From the NCBI GenBank assembly GCA_022316685.1, contig JAKJHU010001335.1, positions 1 through 64,000 of the forward strand: DNA of 64,000 nt. The letters are read 5' to 3'. The first letter of the stretch is position 1; the number at the start of each line of letters is the position of its first letter. The translations under genes were made by a program, and so were the position numbers. This DNA is from Progne subis subis. Taxonomy: Eukaryota; Chordata; Aves; Passeriformes; Hirundinidae. Positions 1-11,283 of this stretch are shown here, in pieces. The notes under the pieces were generated by a model. That model saw only the letters and a list, made by a program, of their open reading frames with translations, was not told the DNA's origin and ran no database searches.

Positions 1-737
<737 letters not shown>

Positions 738-980
738 TGACCCCCGTTGGGCAGAGCCCTGCTGATCCGTGCTCCTGGTGATCTGTGTTGGGAAGACACC
801 TGGCTGGGATGCTCCACATCTTCCTGGCTCCCTGTGGGCACCTGGATCAATGCAGGGGCAGGAACATCCATTGGGACACAGACCGACATTGGGAATTCCT
901 TGGGCAGAGCGGATTTGTTGACTTTCAACCCCAGAAAATCTTTTGCGTTCAATCCTATAATCTGGGGCATCAAGGAATAC

Positions 981-1045
981 TGGATGGTCTTGGAGGTCTT
1001 TTCCAATCTCAGGGATTCCACGATTTTGATTTCCTGTTGCCCTAG
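981..1045 (+). repeat. CR1-like 3' end inside the ZNF 3' UTR
   Basis: The stretch GATGGTCTTGGAGGTCTTTT followed by CCAA and a degenerate GATT-type tail resembles the 3' terminus of avian CR1 LINEs. The same sequence is present in inverted form near 48,440-48,500, so it entered before the arms duplicated. The upstream limit is unclear. Confidence 0.45.
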
Positions 1046-1247
1046 TGTGTCTTGCACAGCCAAATAGTGAAGATGAAGTACAGGAACCAAGATTTTGGAG
1101 ACAGTGGGGTGGAAACCCCCAAAAAAGGTTCTTCCCTCCCAGCCAAACACATGGATCCTCAGCTGGCACAGACACAGCAATCCTTTTTGTTGACCTTGAT
1201 TTGTTTTTCATTTCTCTTCATCTTTAAAATATCCAGCATTGTGTAAA

Positions 1248-1253
1248 AATAAA
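1248..1253 (+). terminator. polyadenylation signal of the ZNF gene
   Basis: AATAAA lies about 600 bases past the ZNF stop. The inverted copy keeps the same hexamer at 48,214-48,219 on the minus strand, which supports it as the real 3' end of the transcription unit. Confidence 0.6.
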
Positions 1254-1261
1254 GAGATTGA

Positions 1262-1520
1262 ACTGGGACATGGGTGAGGACATGGGGACATAGACATGGT
1301 GGGACATAGACATGGAGAGTGACATGGGGACACATGGACATGGCAGGGATGTGGCCATTCATGGGGACATGAGGGGAAATGGGCACAGCTGGAGATGTGG
1401 GGGACAATGACAGGGATGGATTTGTGGTGGGGAGACAGCCATGGGTGAGGACATGGTGGGACATGGCCAGTGACATGTGGGGACATGGCCATGGCCGGTG
1501 CCATGGGGGGAACTTGCAGG
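1262..1520. repeat. degenerate GGGACATGG minisatellite between convergent genes
   Basis: Short GGACATGG/GGTGGGACATAGACATGG units repeat irregularly between the ZNF 3' end and the class II B 3' flank. A matching tract lies at about 47,955-48,200 in inverted orientation. From 1,520 to 2,500 is low-complexity GC-rich class II 3' flank; I see no convincing gene in it. Confidence 0.6.
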
Positions 1521-2510
1521 GGCTGTGGGGGATGCTGGGTTTGAGGGAGTTGAGGGTTCCTGGGAGGGACTTGGGGCTTGCTGAGGGCTTTGGGGAGCCC
1601 AGAGCTGGGAGACCCTGGCAGAGGTTGTGGGGCAGCTGCTCAAGGACCCCCTGAGCTGGACCCCCAGGTGGGCATTGGGCTCCTGAAGGGAATGAAGGTC
1701 CTTGTCCCCAGGAGGGAAATCCAGCAGCCCCAGGGTATTGGGGGCAGCTGAGAGGCCACAACAGGGGGGGAAAGCAAACAGAGCTGTCCCCCTCCAGAAG
1801 TGCACCCCAAAAATCCCAAACTCAGGGACTCCTCCCGGGCAAAAGCTGTCAGGAGGTGCCTGAATTGAGGGAAAGGGGGATGGGACCTCAGACTGAGCAG
1901 GAGGGGCCTGGAACCTCCAAAACCAAGCATGATGGACAGGGCTGGTGGATTGGGGGGCAGAGGGGAAGGGGTGGAAGAGCAGGGAAGAAGAGGGGGCTAG
2001 AACCCCAAATTGCTTTGGGAAGGGTCCCACTCCTCCTCCTTTCTAATCCCCAAGATGGTGCTGGGGCAGTGCTGGACTCTGGGCCTGGCTTGGGCACCCC
2101 CCCTGCGCCCCCTCCCCAAATTCCCCTGGCAGCTTCAGGGTGCCCAGGCGCCTTTTGGTGTTGGCTGGGTGCTGTGCTGGGGTTCAGGTGCCTCCCAAGG
2201 AGTCCCAGAGCGGGGTGACACAGGGGGGACACACGGGGGTCCCCATTCCCGATCCATCCTGGGGCCCGTTCTGTCCCCTCCCCAATCATGGTCCCCCCGC
2301 AGGGTCCCCCCAAGTCCCTCTCCACTGTCCCCAGTAAACAGGACTGGGGTGAACTGGGAAGCTTTGTTGGGAACACTGGGAGCAGCTGGATGGGGACAAG
2401 TGACAGCAGGGCTGGGGGGACACACGATCCCCCCAAAATCATCTTGGGGACAGAGCAGGGGGTCCCGGCCAGGCCCGAGGCCACGGGGAGGGGCTGCGAC
2501 CGCCGCCAGC

Positions 2511-4430
2511 TCAGGAGCTCTGTGGGCAGAGAAAAGGGGGTGACACCGGGCTGGGGGGCCCTGGGGGAGCACACACGCTCTGGGGGAGGGGGGACACGAC
2601 CCCAGGACCCCCCCTCACCTTCTTGCACAGGTAGAAGCTGAGCCAGCAGCAGGAAGACAAAGCCCAACACAAAGCCCCCGATCCCCATCAGCATCTTGCT
2701 GTGGGCGGCATTCAGCAGCATCTCTGGGGGTTCTGTAGGGCTCAGAACCCCTAAAACCGCCCACAGACACCCCAAGCCCCTCCAAGCTCCCTCCCAGTCT
2801 CCTCCAGCCCACCCAGGACCCCCTGAAACCTCCTCAATCCCTTCCCTGCCTCCCCAGGACCCACCAAAGCCCCTCCTGTCCCTCTCAGGATCCCACAACC
2901 TCCTCAATTGCCCCCACCTCCCCAGGACCCCCAAACCCTCTCCCAGTCCCTTCCCAGCCCCTCCAGGACTCACCAAGACTGCTCCCTGTCTCTTCCCAGC
3001 ACAACCAACCTCACCCCAATCCCTGCTTTCTAATCCCCGATCACCTTCCAGCCCCTCCAGGCTCACTCCAATCCCTCCCAGTTACAACCAGCACCCCCAA
3101 CTCCTTCCCACTGCCCACCAGCACCCCCAGAATCCCATCCCATCTCGCCAGAATCCTCCAAACTCCTCCTCAGCCCTTCCAATCACCCGAGCCCTCTACC
3201 GGTTTCGACCAGGCTCACTCCAATCCCTGGCAGTTCCTCCCAGCACATGCCAGTGCCTCTCCCAGTTCCCCCCCAGTGCCTCCCCCGTGCCCCAGTGCCG
3301 GCTCAGGGGCTGCTCCAGGCTGACGTGCTCCACCTGGCAGCTGGAGGTGACCCCGCGCCGCGGGGAGGTTTCCAGCAGCACCAGGAGCTGCTGGCTCCAG
3401 TCCCCGTTGGGGCCCACGGCGGTGCCACCCCGTGCCCCGAGAGCTGCTGCTGGCCCTGGAAGCAGCTCAGCTGGATGTGGGCAGGGCAGAAATCCATCCC
3501 GGAGCAGAGCAGGCGGCCGGGGCCGGGCTGGGAGCTGGAGGGCAGCAGCGAGATGGAAACGCTGGGGGAACTGGGAGAGAGTGGAGACACACTGGGATCA
3601 GCTGGGGGAAACTAGAGACAGGGAAGGTTGGTGTGGCATTGAGATGGACTGGGAATAGACTGGAAGAGGCTGGGAACGGACTGGAAGGGACTGGGGTGAG
3701 AGAAATGGGAGGAGATGGGGGGCACCGAGAGAGAGGGTGGAGCTCTGAGAATGAACTGGGAATGGACTGGACTGGGCTGAGAGGAAGTGGGAGGGACTGG
3801 GAGGAACTGGGAATGAAGCGCGCGGCACTGGGAGGCCGAATGGAGCGCGGGGCACTCGGCGCTGCGGGTCTGCCTGGCAACAGATGAGTCATCACAGACA
3901 CGCGCTCTCATTGGCTGAGCGGCGTCAGCTCCACGCACGGCCGGGATGGACACGCGGGGGAGAACTGGGAGAGACTGGGACGGACTGGGATGGACTGGGA
4001 GAGCCACGGGTGTCTCGGAGAGGGGCAGAGGCCCCGGGATGGACACGAGGAGGGCTGAGGGCTCTGGGCGGATTCCCAGGCAGGTTTTGAGGCGCTCCAG
4101 GGTCATTGCCAGGGCAGGGCCCCACGGGACACGCTCTGCCCCACGCTCACCTCCGCGCTCCACGAGGAACGGGCTGGACAACTCGTAGTTGTGCCGGCAG
4201 TGCCTGTCCGCCGCAGCCCGTCTGTACTCCCTCCATCGCGGGTCGCTGTTCCAGGACCTGGCAACTTCTCCCCACAGGAGGTGTCCCCCACCTACAGCCC
4301 CACATCGCTGCCCGAGGGCAGGAGCTGCTCCCGGTTGTCGCTGTTCCTGGCCACGAACCTCCCCCGCTCGGTGCCGTTCATGCAGTGCCAGCCGCACTTC
4401 AGCATCTCCTGGAACAGCCCTGTGTGTGCA
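2511..4430 (-). pseudogene. MHC class II beta chain pseudogene, copy 1
   Basis: Class II B chains pair with an alpha chain and present peptide at the cell surface. Visible pieces on the minus strand: beta-1 exon about 4,430-4,151 (motifs NGTERGRF, EYRRAA, CRHNYEL), beta-2 exon 3,561-3,291 (LLVLLETSPRRGV, CQVEHVSLE), transmembrane exon 2,732-2,619 (MGIGGFVLGFVF) and a two-codon tail exon with its stop at 2,511-2,513. Lesions: TAG at 4,292-4,294 in beta-1; a 1-base deletion near 4,262-4,268; a 1-base deletion near 3,422-3,425 in beta-2; GC instead of GT at the beta-2 exon donor (3,289-3,290); and a 2-base deletion in the transmembrane exon that copy 2 lacks. The usually conserved Tyr in DFYPAHIQ is Cys. 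No leader exon or forward promoter is visible upstream. The first four lesions are shared with the copy at 45.2 kb. Confidence 0.9.
3873..3916 (+). promoter_or_regulatory. MHC class II X1-X2-Y promoter module, inverted, in intron 2
   Basis: CCTGGCAACAGATG (X1) overlaps TGAGTCATCA (X2), followed 12 bases later by CTCATTGGCT (Y/CCAAT). This is the class II signature bound by RFX, CREB/ATF and NF-Y and read by CIITA. It points rightward, against the class II B pseudogene in whose second intron it lies. Copy 2 keeps the same inverted module at 45,669-45,712. Confidence 0.8.
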
Positions 4431-4559
4431 GGACACAGGTGCGGGGGTGCCCCAGCAGCCCAGAGCAGCCAAGAGCTCCGGGGCAGCCCCGACTCCGCAG
4501 CCCCAGGGGAGTCCGGCTGAGGAGCTCGGGGCGCTGTGGGGCTGGCTGGCACCTGGGGA

Positions 4560-4750
4560 GTCCTCAGCGCCCTGCGCTCTGATGGGCTCAATTCTTTTAG
4601 TGCCTTCTCTGATGGGCTGAGGAGAGGCCCGGCAGTGGAGAGAAGGATCGGGACAGATCCCGCCCCGAGCAGCGGCGCGGCCACAACAGAGCCAGCCTGG
4701 GCACAGGGAGGGAATTTATTACCAACCAATCACAGCAGCACGGAGAAGGG
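4560..4750 (-). other. ZNF 3' UTR joined to a decayed class II promoter
   Basis: On the minus strand this holds the AATAAA of the ZNF remnant (4,715-4,720), then a stretch homologous to 40,590-40,770. There the intact version has two CCAATCAGAG boxes followed by the class II X boxes; here the CCAAT boxes read CCCATCAGAG. It lies directly upstream of the beta-1 exon, in the place where a leader exon would be expected. Confidence 0.6.
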
Positions 4751-4928
4751 CAAGAAATGTCTCCAACACCTTGCCCACAGCCAGCGGGGATCAGCAGGAG
4801 CACGGATCAGCAGGGCTCTGCCCAACGGGGGTCACTGGGGATCATCCAAGGCCGATCCTCCCACGGGGGATGGAGCTGGAGCAGCGCACGAAGCTCTTCC
4901 CGCTCTCGGGGCACTCGCAGCGCTTCCC

Positions 4929-5149
4929 TTAGCGGTGCCTCCGTTGGTGTCGGGTCTCTGGGAGAAGCCCTTCCCACACTGCCCACACTCCCAGGGCCCG
5001 TCCTTGGTGTGGATGTGCTGGTGAATTTGAGGCTGGAGTTCCGTCTAAAGGTCTTCCCACATTCCCCACACTTGGAGCGCCATTCTCTGGTGTGGATTGT
5101 CTAGTGCCATGAGGTGGAGCCGTAGCTGAAGCTTTTACCACATTCCTAC
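4929..5149 (-). pseudogene. C2H2 zinc-finger gene remnant truncated by an LTR
   Basis: About two and a half fingers remain (motifs [23 protein letters not shown]), followed by the ZNF-family tail. An in-frame TAG replaces a residue in the first linker, and the last finger is out of frame with the family stop. The 5' side ends abruptly at the LTR starting at 5,150. Its 3' UTR is of the 38.8 kb ZNF type, not the type found at 643-1,253. The same remnant is at 44,430-44,650 in the other arm. Confidence 0.75.
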
Positions 5150-5815
5150 TGTCCTGGTTTAGGGACAAATTTGGGAGAAAACCCCTGAATGGGATCCCTC
5201 TGGGAAGCAATCCCAAATGGCTCCTCCCTCCAACTGGTCTGGTAAAAAACTTTTTGGAGAAAAGTGGAAAAAACTATTTTACTTACCAAACAAAGTGCAT
5301 ACAAGTATAAAGAATGAATAATATGAAACAATAAAACCTCTCGTTCTGGAGTGAGATGGCAAATTGAGAAAGTTCTTGCCGTGGATGTAGCTCAGCTCTC
5401 TCTCAGTCTCTCATCAGTCCCAGTCCCTCCGGTGCTGCTGGAAAATGCCGAGGTCCAGGCCCTGGTGGGCTGCAGGTGCAGCCCTCAGTGCTCCCCTGGG
5501 TTTTCAGTCCAGAGCAGGTTTAAACAGTTCCAAGAAAAAGGAAAAAAACCCAACAAAACAGTCCATAGAACTTCTCTGCCCTAGCCAGCTGAAACTACTA
5601 AAAGGAAAAAAAAAAAAATCTTTGTTGCAGTCTCTCCAAGCCTCTGCAAAACACCCCGTGTGGAGAGGAATGTGTAGGAGTCAGGCCGTTTTCTCAAAAC
5701 AAACTCCTCACTTCTCCTTGCTCTTAGAACCAGTCTTAAAGGCACAGAACTCAATATAGAGCACAAACAGAACAGACCATTGGGGATACACGCATCACAA
5801 AGTCACCCTAGGACA
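5150..5815 (-). mobile_element. solo or residual LTR (LTR2), arm 1
   Basis: On the minus strand it begins TGTCCTAGGG and ends CCAGGACA, giving a 6-base terminal inverted repeat and a length of 666 bases. The inverted arm carries it at 43,760-44,426. No clear target duplication is seen: one side abuts the ZNF remnant, the other abuts the retroviral leader described next. Confidence 0.6.
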
Positions 5816-6521
5816 GTCGGGCACCTTCCTCCCCCCTGCCAGAAGGGAGGCAATCCCCTCTCCGGTGGCTGCTTTAACTTAGTAGTCTCCGGAGGGGAGT
5901 ATTTTTCCCAACCCTAAGGGTCCCAGCTCCCTCTCCTTAAACCATCCTCTATGGTCCAGCAAAGGGGGCTTATCCCCTCCAGGTATCCTTGGTTCCTTCT
6001 CCGTTGGGTCCCACCCGTGTGTCGGTGTCCCACCCGGGAAAGCCTACTCCAAGGTACCGCTCGGAGCCTCCTTCAATGGAGGAACGGGAGCCTGCGCGAG
6101 TTAGGGTGGCGAACGGAATGATACTCCCCCTTCTCCCACTCTTTCAGGGCACCTCAGGGTGCACTCGCTCCTCTCACTCACTCTGATACGCTCTTACTCT
6201 CACACTGTCTCATACACTCTTACTCTCACACACTCTCTCACTGGCACTTCTCCCTTTCGCACTCCAATTCGAATTCGTACCACCCGATGCCGAATCCCCA
6301 CTCGCAGAACCGACCTGTGTCCTGCGAGCCTCGCTCCCTCTCAGAGGGTCTTTCACTCTGGGTTGCCGGGTCCCTGGTAGCCCTTCGGGAAATCCCAGCT
6401 GCACTGTCCACGGTCGAGGAGAAGGTAGTGACCTCAGGTGGGGAAAACTCCTCCAGGCACGCTACTGGGATCCGTCTTCTTCCAGACCGCTTCCAGGTGT
6501 GGGATCCCAGATGAGTCCCCA
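5816..6521 (-). mobile_element. ERV leader with tRNA-Pro-like primer site, arm 1
   Basis: The minus-strand sequence TGGGGACTCATCTGGGAT (6,521-6,504) matches the classic proline primer site at 15 of 18 positions, typical of class I, gammaretrovirus-like elements. The next roughly 690 bases are non-coding leader with TCTCACACT-type runs and no recognisable gag before LTR2 begins. Confidence 0.65.
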
Positions 6522-6525
6522 GAAT

Positions 6526-6950
6526 TGTTCCGAATGAGGTCACAAAACTCTGTGTGGGAATTTGACCAATCATTTTATTAAAGAAAAATGGACTACCAGG
6601 AAGGAGGGGTTTGAGCGAGTCTCCCACCCTTTTGGACAAGCCAGATACAATGGATGTTGGAATGTTACTCTCTCTTCTTCTTCCCCTCAGGGCTGTCAGT
6701 CCCTTTTTATAGCCTCTGTCTCCTCAGGGATTGGTGGGGTTTGGATCCTCGCTGTGATTGGCTCCCTTTCTCGGGTTTGATTGGTCTTTAACGGGAGCCT
6801 TTCTGGACCAATCGTTCTTTCCCGCCTTTGAACCATTGGTCAGTTGTCCACCAATCAAGGCTTGGAGTCGGTCCGTTCTGGAACTTTCTGTGGGGGAAAG
6901 AAAGATTCCCTCTCCCCTCTTTTCCTCTTTCTTTCTCTCCGGCATTAGTC
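6526..6950 (-). mobile_element. class I LTR (LTR1), arm 1
   Basis: The 3' end lies just ahead of the primer site. On the minus strand a TATA box (6,711-6,704) and an AATAAA (6,579-6,574) are in the right order, and several CCAAT/ATTGG boxes lie upstream at 6,725-6,860. The 5' end is uncertain. The copy in the other arm ends at 43,047. Confidence 0.65.
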
Positions 6951-7194
6951 CTTAGAAAGCATTGTCAGCATTGTCAAGGTTCTAACAACTCTTCAATGCA
7001 ACTGTTTACAATTCGTACAAAGTTGCAAATATAAATGAAACTGATAGCATTCAAAGGTCTACCTTTAAGCATTTGTAACACAGCCTGTACAAAACCTTGG
7101 GAAGTACTTCAACCATGTACAGTTACAAATTGAAATGAAACTTATAAGGTAAGTGCTTCTATACTTATACTACTCAACAAAAAGTTCAGCTTCT

Positions 7195-7530
7195 CATGTC
7201 CATAACACTCCCACTTTCATGCAGTGTGTTCCCAGTTCTCCCAGCTGCACCTTGCACAGCCCCAGTAACTCCCAGTATGAGCCCAGGATGACGGCAGACT
7301 CTCAGTCTCTCCAGGCACTCACACTTGCTCTCATTTGCCCCCAGTGTGGTCCCAGTTCCTCCCAGCACATTCCCAGTGGCTCCCAGTGTGGTCCCAGTCA
7401 CCACCCGCATGGTCTCAGGCGCTCCCAGTAAGCATATCCCAGTTGCCCTGAACATTCTCGTAGTCATTTCCAGGCACTCCCAGTTACCTCAGCATGGTTC
7501 AGTTGCCCCCAGTTTGATCCCAGTCACTGC
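7195..7530 (+). repeat. degenerate CCCAGT-rich minisatellite
   Basis: Units of roughly 20 bases built on GTNCCAGTNNCTCCCAGT repeat through this stretch, as in class II introns elsewhere in the window. The inverted copy is at 41,650-41,960. From 7,530 to 8,141 the DNA is AT-rich and shared with 41,038-41,640; I see no gene there. Confidence 0.6.
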
Positions 7531-8141
7531 CAGTGTTATAAATAAATACTATTCAAATAATCTATGTTTTAGATACTTAATTGTTAAGTAATTCCATTAA
7601 GATTGTTACTGCTATTTCTGTATAAAAAATTTGCCTTATTCCTGTTTTAATACTGATTTATCACCTTATTTACTTGTTTGTTAATTAAGAATTCACCTTA
7701 TTACCTGTATCTCTGCTCCCATTCGCCGGCTAGTGTCTGAATATGCAAATAAAAAGAACACTGGAATTCTGGGAACAACTCAAGGACAAGAGACTCTGAA
7801 AAGCAGGGAACCAAAGTAAAATCCAGGACTGTAGTCGCATTTTAGACTAATGCAAGAAGTACGGGGGTCCGCCGAAGCAGCTTTATTTAGTCGCTGTGAT
7901 GTGAGAAGGAGTCCCCCATTGCTGGATGACCCCTGATCAGCGACGCGAAACGGATCCCCTGCAAGGGGAAAAAGCCCGTGAAGGGGGTGGGAGTCCCCAG
8001 CTTTGCTGTGAAGTGAAGCTGTGTGTACCTCATCCTCCGCGTTGCCAAGGGAGCAAGCATGCTCTCCCCCAAGGCCAAGCTTGATAATAAAGAAACATAC
8101 AAAACCAGCAAGTCTCTGACTCTCTCTTTTTTTTTCCAGAA

Positions 8142-8975
8142 CACCCTCCCTCCAAGTTACTATACTTTCAAAAATTAAAGGGTCTTTTCTGGCAGAGGTA
8201 TGGGGAAAGGAATAACAGTTCTTTACTAGTATGTATAACAAGGCAAACAAACAGCAACAACTACAGCATTAATAATAAACAGAACCAGGAACCTCGAGGG
8301 GCTTTGTTTTACAAAGCCTGTGGCAGTCTGATCCCTTGGGACTCCGAGAGCACCAGGCTGGAGCAGTGGAAACTCCGGGGCTGGTGGCTGGAAGGGCAGG
8401 ATGTCCCGGCGGGCAGGGGGTGTCCCGGCAGTGCAGGGCAGTGCGGGGCTACAGCGCAGCAAAAAGAGCAGCGCTGGAGAAGCCATGACCCCGGGGCAGG
8501 GCTGGCCCAGCTCCAGCAGGGCAGGCGAAGGAGCTCAGAATTCCTGGGCACAAGAGCAGATGATGGTGATTTCCCAGGACCGGACTTTCTGTTGACAGTG
8601 GATTTCTCCCACAGCAAGCAGCACCCTGGCTGTCCTCTCCGATGCTCAGAGTGAGAAAAGCCCCCAGCTCCCCCAGCTCCCCCAGCTCTGTCCTTTTCTT
8701 GCCCCAAAACCTCATGTGATCTTCCCCTTCCTGACTTTTGGCCACCTCCTTTGTCTTGGTCAAGCACTGTCTAAGCACCACTACTTAGTCTCTTAGCAAC
8801 TTATGGGGAAAAACTCTATAAAGAAAAAAAGGAACAAACCTAACTCCTAAGATTATCCACCCTGAATTTTTTCCCATACCAACATATTATATTGAGTTTA
8901 AACCTTTAAATTATATACATATATACATGTGGATATAGATAGAGACACAGTCACAGTGTTTACCTGGGACAAAAG
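8142..8975 (-). mobile_element. ERV-L-like LTR fragment plus 3' internal end
   Basis: The sequence matches the LTR pair at 10,525 and 16,356, lacking the last roughly 80 bases of the LTR. Positions 8,853-8,975 match the internal sequence next to the 3' LTR of the complete element (11,176-11,290). The block A homology stops exactly where this fragment starts, so it marks the arm boundary. Confidence 0.7.
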
Positions 8976-8984
8976 GAGCCAGGG

Positions 8985-9130
8985 GTGCGGGTCAAGAGCA
9001 GCTGAACAGGAGCCAGCGTGTGCCCAGGTGGCCAAGAAGGCCAAGGGCATCCTGACCTGGGGCAGCAAGAGTGGGGCAGCAGGAGCAGGGCAGTGACCGT
9101 CCCCCTGTGCTGGGCACTCTTCCTCAGAGC
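8985..9130 (+). mobile_element. CR1 LINE fragment
   Basis: Phrases such as AACAGGAGCCAGCGTGTGCC and GTGGCCAAGAAGGCC, followed by a CCCCCTGTGCTGGGCACT segment, are the well-known 3' coding part of avian CR1 retrotransposons. Only a short, decayed piece is present. Confidence 0.75.
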
Positions 9131-9374
9131 TGAACTTCTCACCCTGCTCTCTTTGCATGTCTGCTGATCCTTTGGGCACAGTCCAAGCCATAAGGCCGCT
9201 CTCATCTACTTCCAGGCGCCCAAGGAGCCTCGTTATCTCAGTGTCCTTGGGAGTTTAGCAAACCTGCATCCTGTTCCACTGAACATCCTTCTCCTGATCA
9301 GCTCTCCTTGCATTCCTTCCTGCTGTTTTCGTGTGCACGTCCTGTCTTTTCCTTCCCAGGCCTCTTTCTAATCA

Positions 9375-9914
9375 ATGCCTTCTCATTTTGACTCCCGTAT
9401 TTCAATCCAGGCATCCGTCCAGCACCTTGTGGAGCAGCAGGACGTGGAACACAGTGGGGATGTGTCAGCAGCAGTGACACCCACTTCAGCAGGGGCAGAG
9501 AGTGGTGCACACGAGAGCCTCAGCCCCTCAGCTGATGAGCCGCTCTTCTTGAATGCAGCTGAGCACACGCACACTGAGGTGGTTAAGGAGGCCGTGCTTG
9601 TGGCCCGGAGACCCTTGGAGGAGCCAGAAGATCCCTGCGAGCAGAAACAAAGTGGAGATGAAGAGATGGGAGCAAAAGCCAGAGCAGCAGAGGCAGAGAG
9701 CCCTGCCCATGTCCCACACAGCCCCAGAGCCGATGGCCTGCTTCTCCTGGACACAGCCCAGTCCATGGCAGCCTCAGCAGAAGGGACAGAGAGCCCAGGA
9801 CATACTGTGCACAGTCCAACTGCTGACGCTCCGCTAGTCCTGCACCACAGGGACTTCCTCCAGACTGAGGGGCTTAAGAGGGCTGTGCTGATGGTCCAGG
9901 AGCCATTGGAATAG
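9375..9914 (+). CDS. unrecognised 179-codon ORF with internal repeats
   Basis: No known family is recognised. The predicted product is acidic and alanine-rich, and built of imperfect repeats: segments starting AESGAHESLSPSADEPLF, AESPAHVPHSPRADGLLL and TESPGHTVHSPTADAPLV, two of them followed by a conserved KEAVLVARRPLE / KRAVLMVQEPLE stretch. A fourth repeat (about 9,965-10,040) lies after the stop and is out of frame, so the ORF is a piece of a longer repetitive coding or pseudo-coding sequence. No promoter, splice sites or signal peptide are evident. It lies between a CR1 piece and an ERV-L provirus and may be part of a retrocopy or repeat. Expression is unproven. Confidence 0.35.
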   Translation: MPSHFDSRISIQASVQHLVEQQDVEHSGDVSAAVTPTSAGAESGAHESLSPSADEPLFLNAAEHTHTEVVKEAVLVARRPLEEPEDPCEQKQSGDEEMGAKARAAEAESPAHVPHSPRADGLLLLDTAQSMAASAEGTESPGHTVHSPTADAPLVLHHRDFLQTEGLKRAVLMVQEPLE

Positions 9915-10109
9915 CCAAAAGAAGCGCAGAAGCAGGAAGGAAGCATGCAGGAGGCAGGAGCAGGCAGAGACAGAGAGCCTGGCACATGCCCCACACAGCC
10001 CCACACAGCCCCACAGCCCATGACCCACCTCTGCTGGAAACAGCAGAGTGTGACAGGAGGGGCTTTCCCCTCTTTTTTGTGTCTTCTTCTTTTGTAGGGT
10101 TTGAATGGA

Positions 10110-10275
10110 TAAAAACCAATCTCTCTATCCACCTATACATGTACCTATGGATCCATTTATATAGACACCTCTATTTATATAGACACAAACATGTACATAT
10201 ATGTATATATTTATAAATACATACACATATATTCCTCTATCTATATCCATGTCTATATCTGTATCCACATGTGTA
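10110..10275. repeat. TATA/ATAC microsatellite-like tract
   Basis: The tract alternates TATATACATATA and ATCTATATCC units. From 10,275 to 10,524 there is unique AT-rich sequence without visible features. Confidence 0.6.
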
Positions 10276-10524
10276 ATGCACCCCTAGGAGTTAGTTACTC
10301 ACACCTCATTGATTATTTAGGGATCATTTGTCAATATGGTACTGCTATGGCAGGTTTGTCTACCCTGCCTACAAATCTCTCTAGTGCAAAAACCGTATTC
10401 TGACATAGGTAAAACTCACTTCCTCATCCCCACTCAGCTTCAAAAATGTCCCCCATAGCAGAAACAGAGCAATAAATGCGTGTTTTCTGGATGTTCTGCA
10501 GTCTGCAGGAACTTTCTTCACGCC

Positions 10525-11175
10525 TGTCTCGGTTTGAAAAAAAGACAGGTGTCTGCTAAGGAGAGGCAGGCCTCTCCAGGAAATGAGGAATTTAAATCCT
10601 TCCCTCCGTGTTATTATAATTTGGAAGATTAAAAAAAAACTTTTCGGTCAGAGCTATGGGGAAAAGGAATAACAGTCCTTTACTAGTAAATATAACAGGA
10701 CAGACAAACAACAACAGCAATTATAATAACAGTAAAACAGAACCAAGAACCCGAGGGCAAACGGTGGAAAGCTCCGGCGCTGGTGGCTGGAAGCGGTGGA
10801 TTTCCTCAGCAGGCAGGGGGGTGCCCTGGCAGGCAAGTGGGCAGTGCCGGAGAAGCCGCAGCGGCTGTACCAGGGTGACCCAAAATCCAGCAGGACAGCG
10901 AAGAAACTCCGAATTCCTGGGCACTCCAACAGATGGTAGAATTCCCAGGACCAAACTCCTCCGTAGCCGTGGACTCCAGCCAGCCGTCGTCCGATCCGTG
11001 CTCCCCGGAAGACTGAGAGCTGTGTGTCCCCACCTCAGCTCTCCGGAGCCTCCTCCCTCCCCAAAACCAAGTGATCAACTTCTTTTGTCAGGTTAAGCAC
11101 CGCTTAACTACCCCTACTTAAAATCTAGCAACTCATGGGGGGGAAAAATTCTACAGGAGAACTTAACCCTCAACA
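10525..11175 (-). repeat. 3' LTR of the ERV-L-like provirus
   Basis: 651 bases bounded by TG and CA in minus orientation and closely matching the 5' LTR. A purine-rich stretch with GGGTGGG precedes it on the minus strand at about 11,195. Confidence 0.8.
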
Positions 11176-11283
11176 TTATCCACCCCGAATTTTTCCCACC
11201 CTAACATATTATATTGAATTTAAACCTTTAAATAATATACATATATATACATGTGAATATAAATACAGACACAGTCACAGTAT

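Noticed and set aside
4560..4800. Leader exon of the class II B pseudogene
   Set aside because: The expected place holds a ZNF 3' UTR and a reversed class II promoter; no signal-peptide exon with a donor was found.
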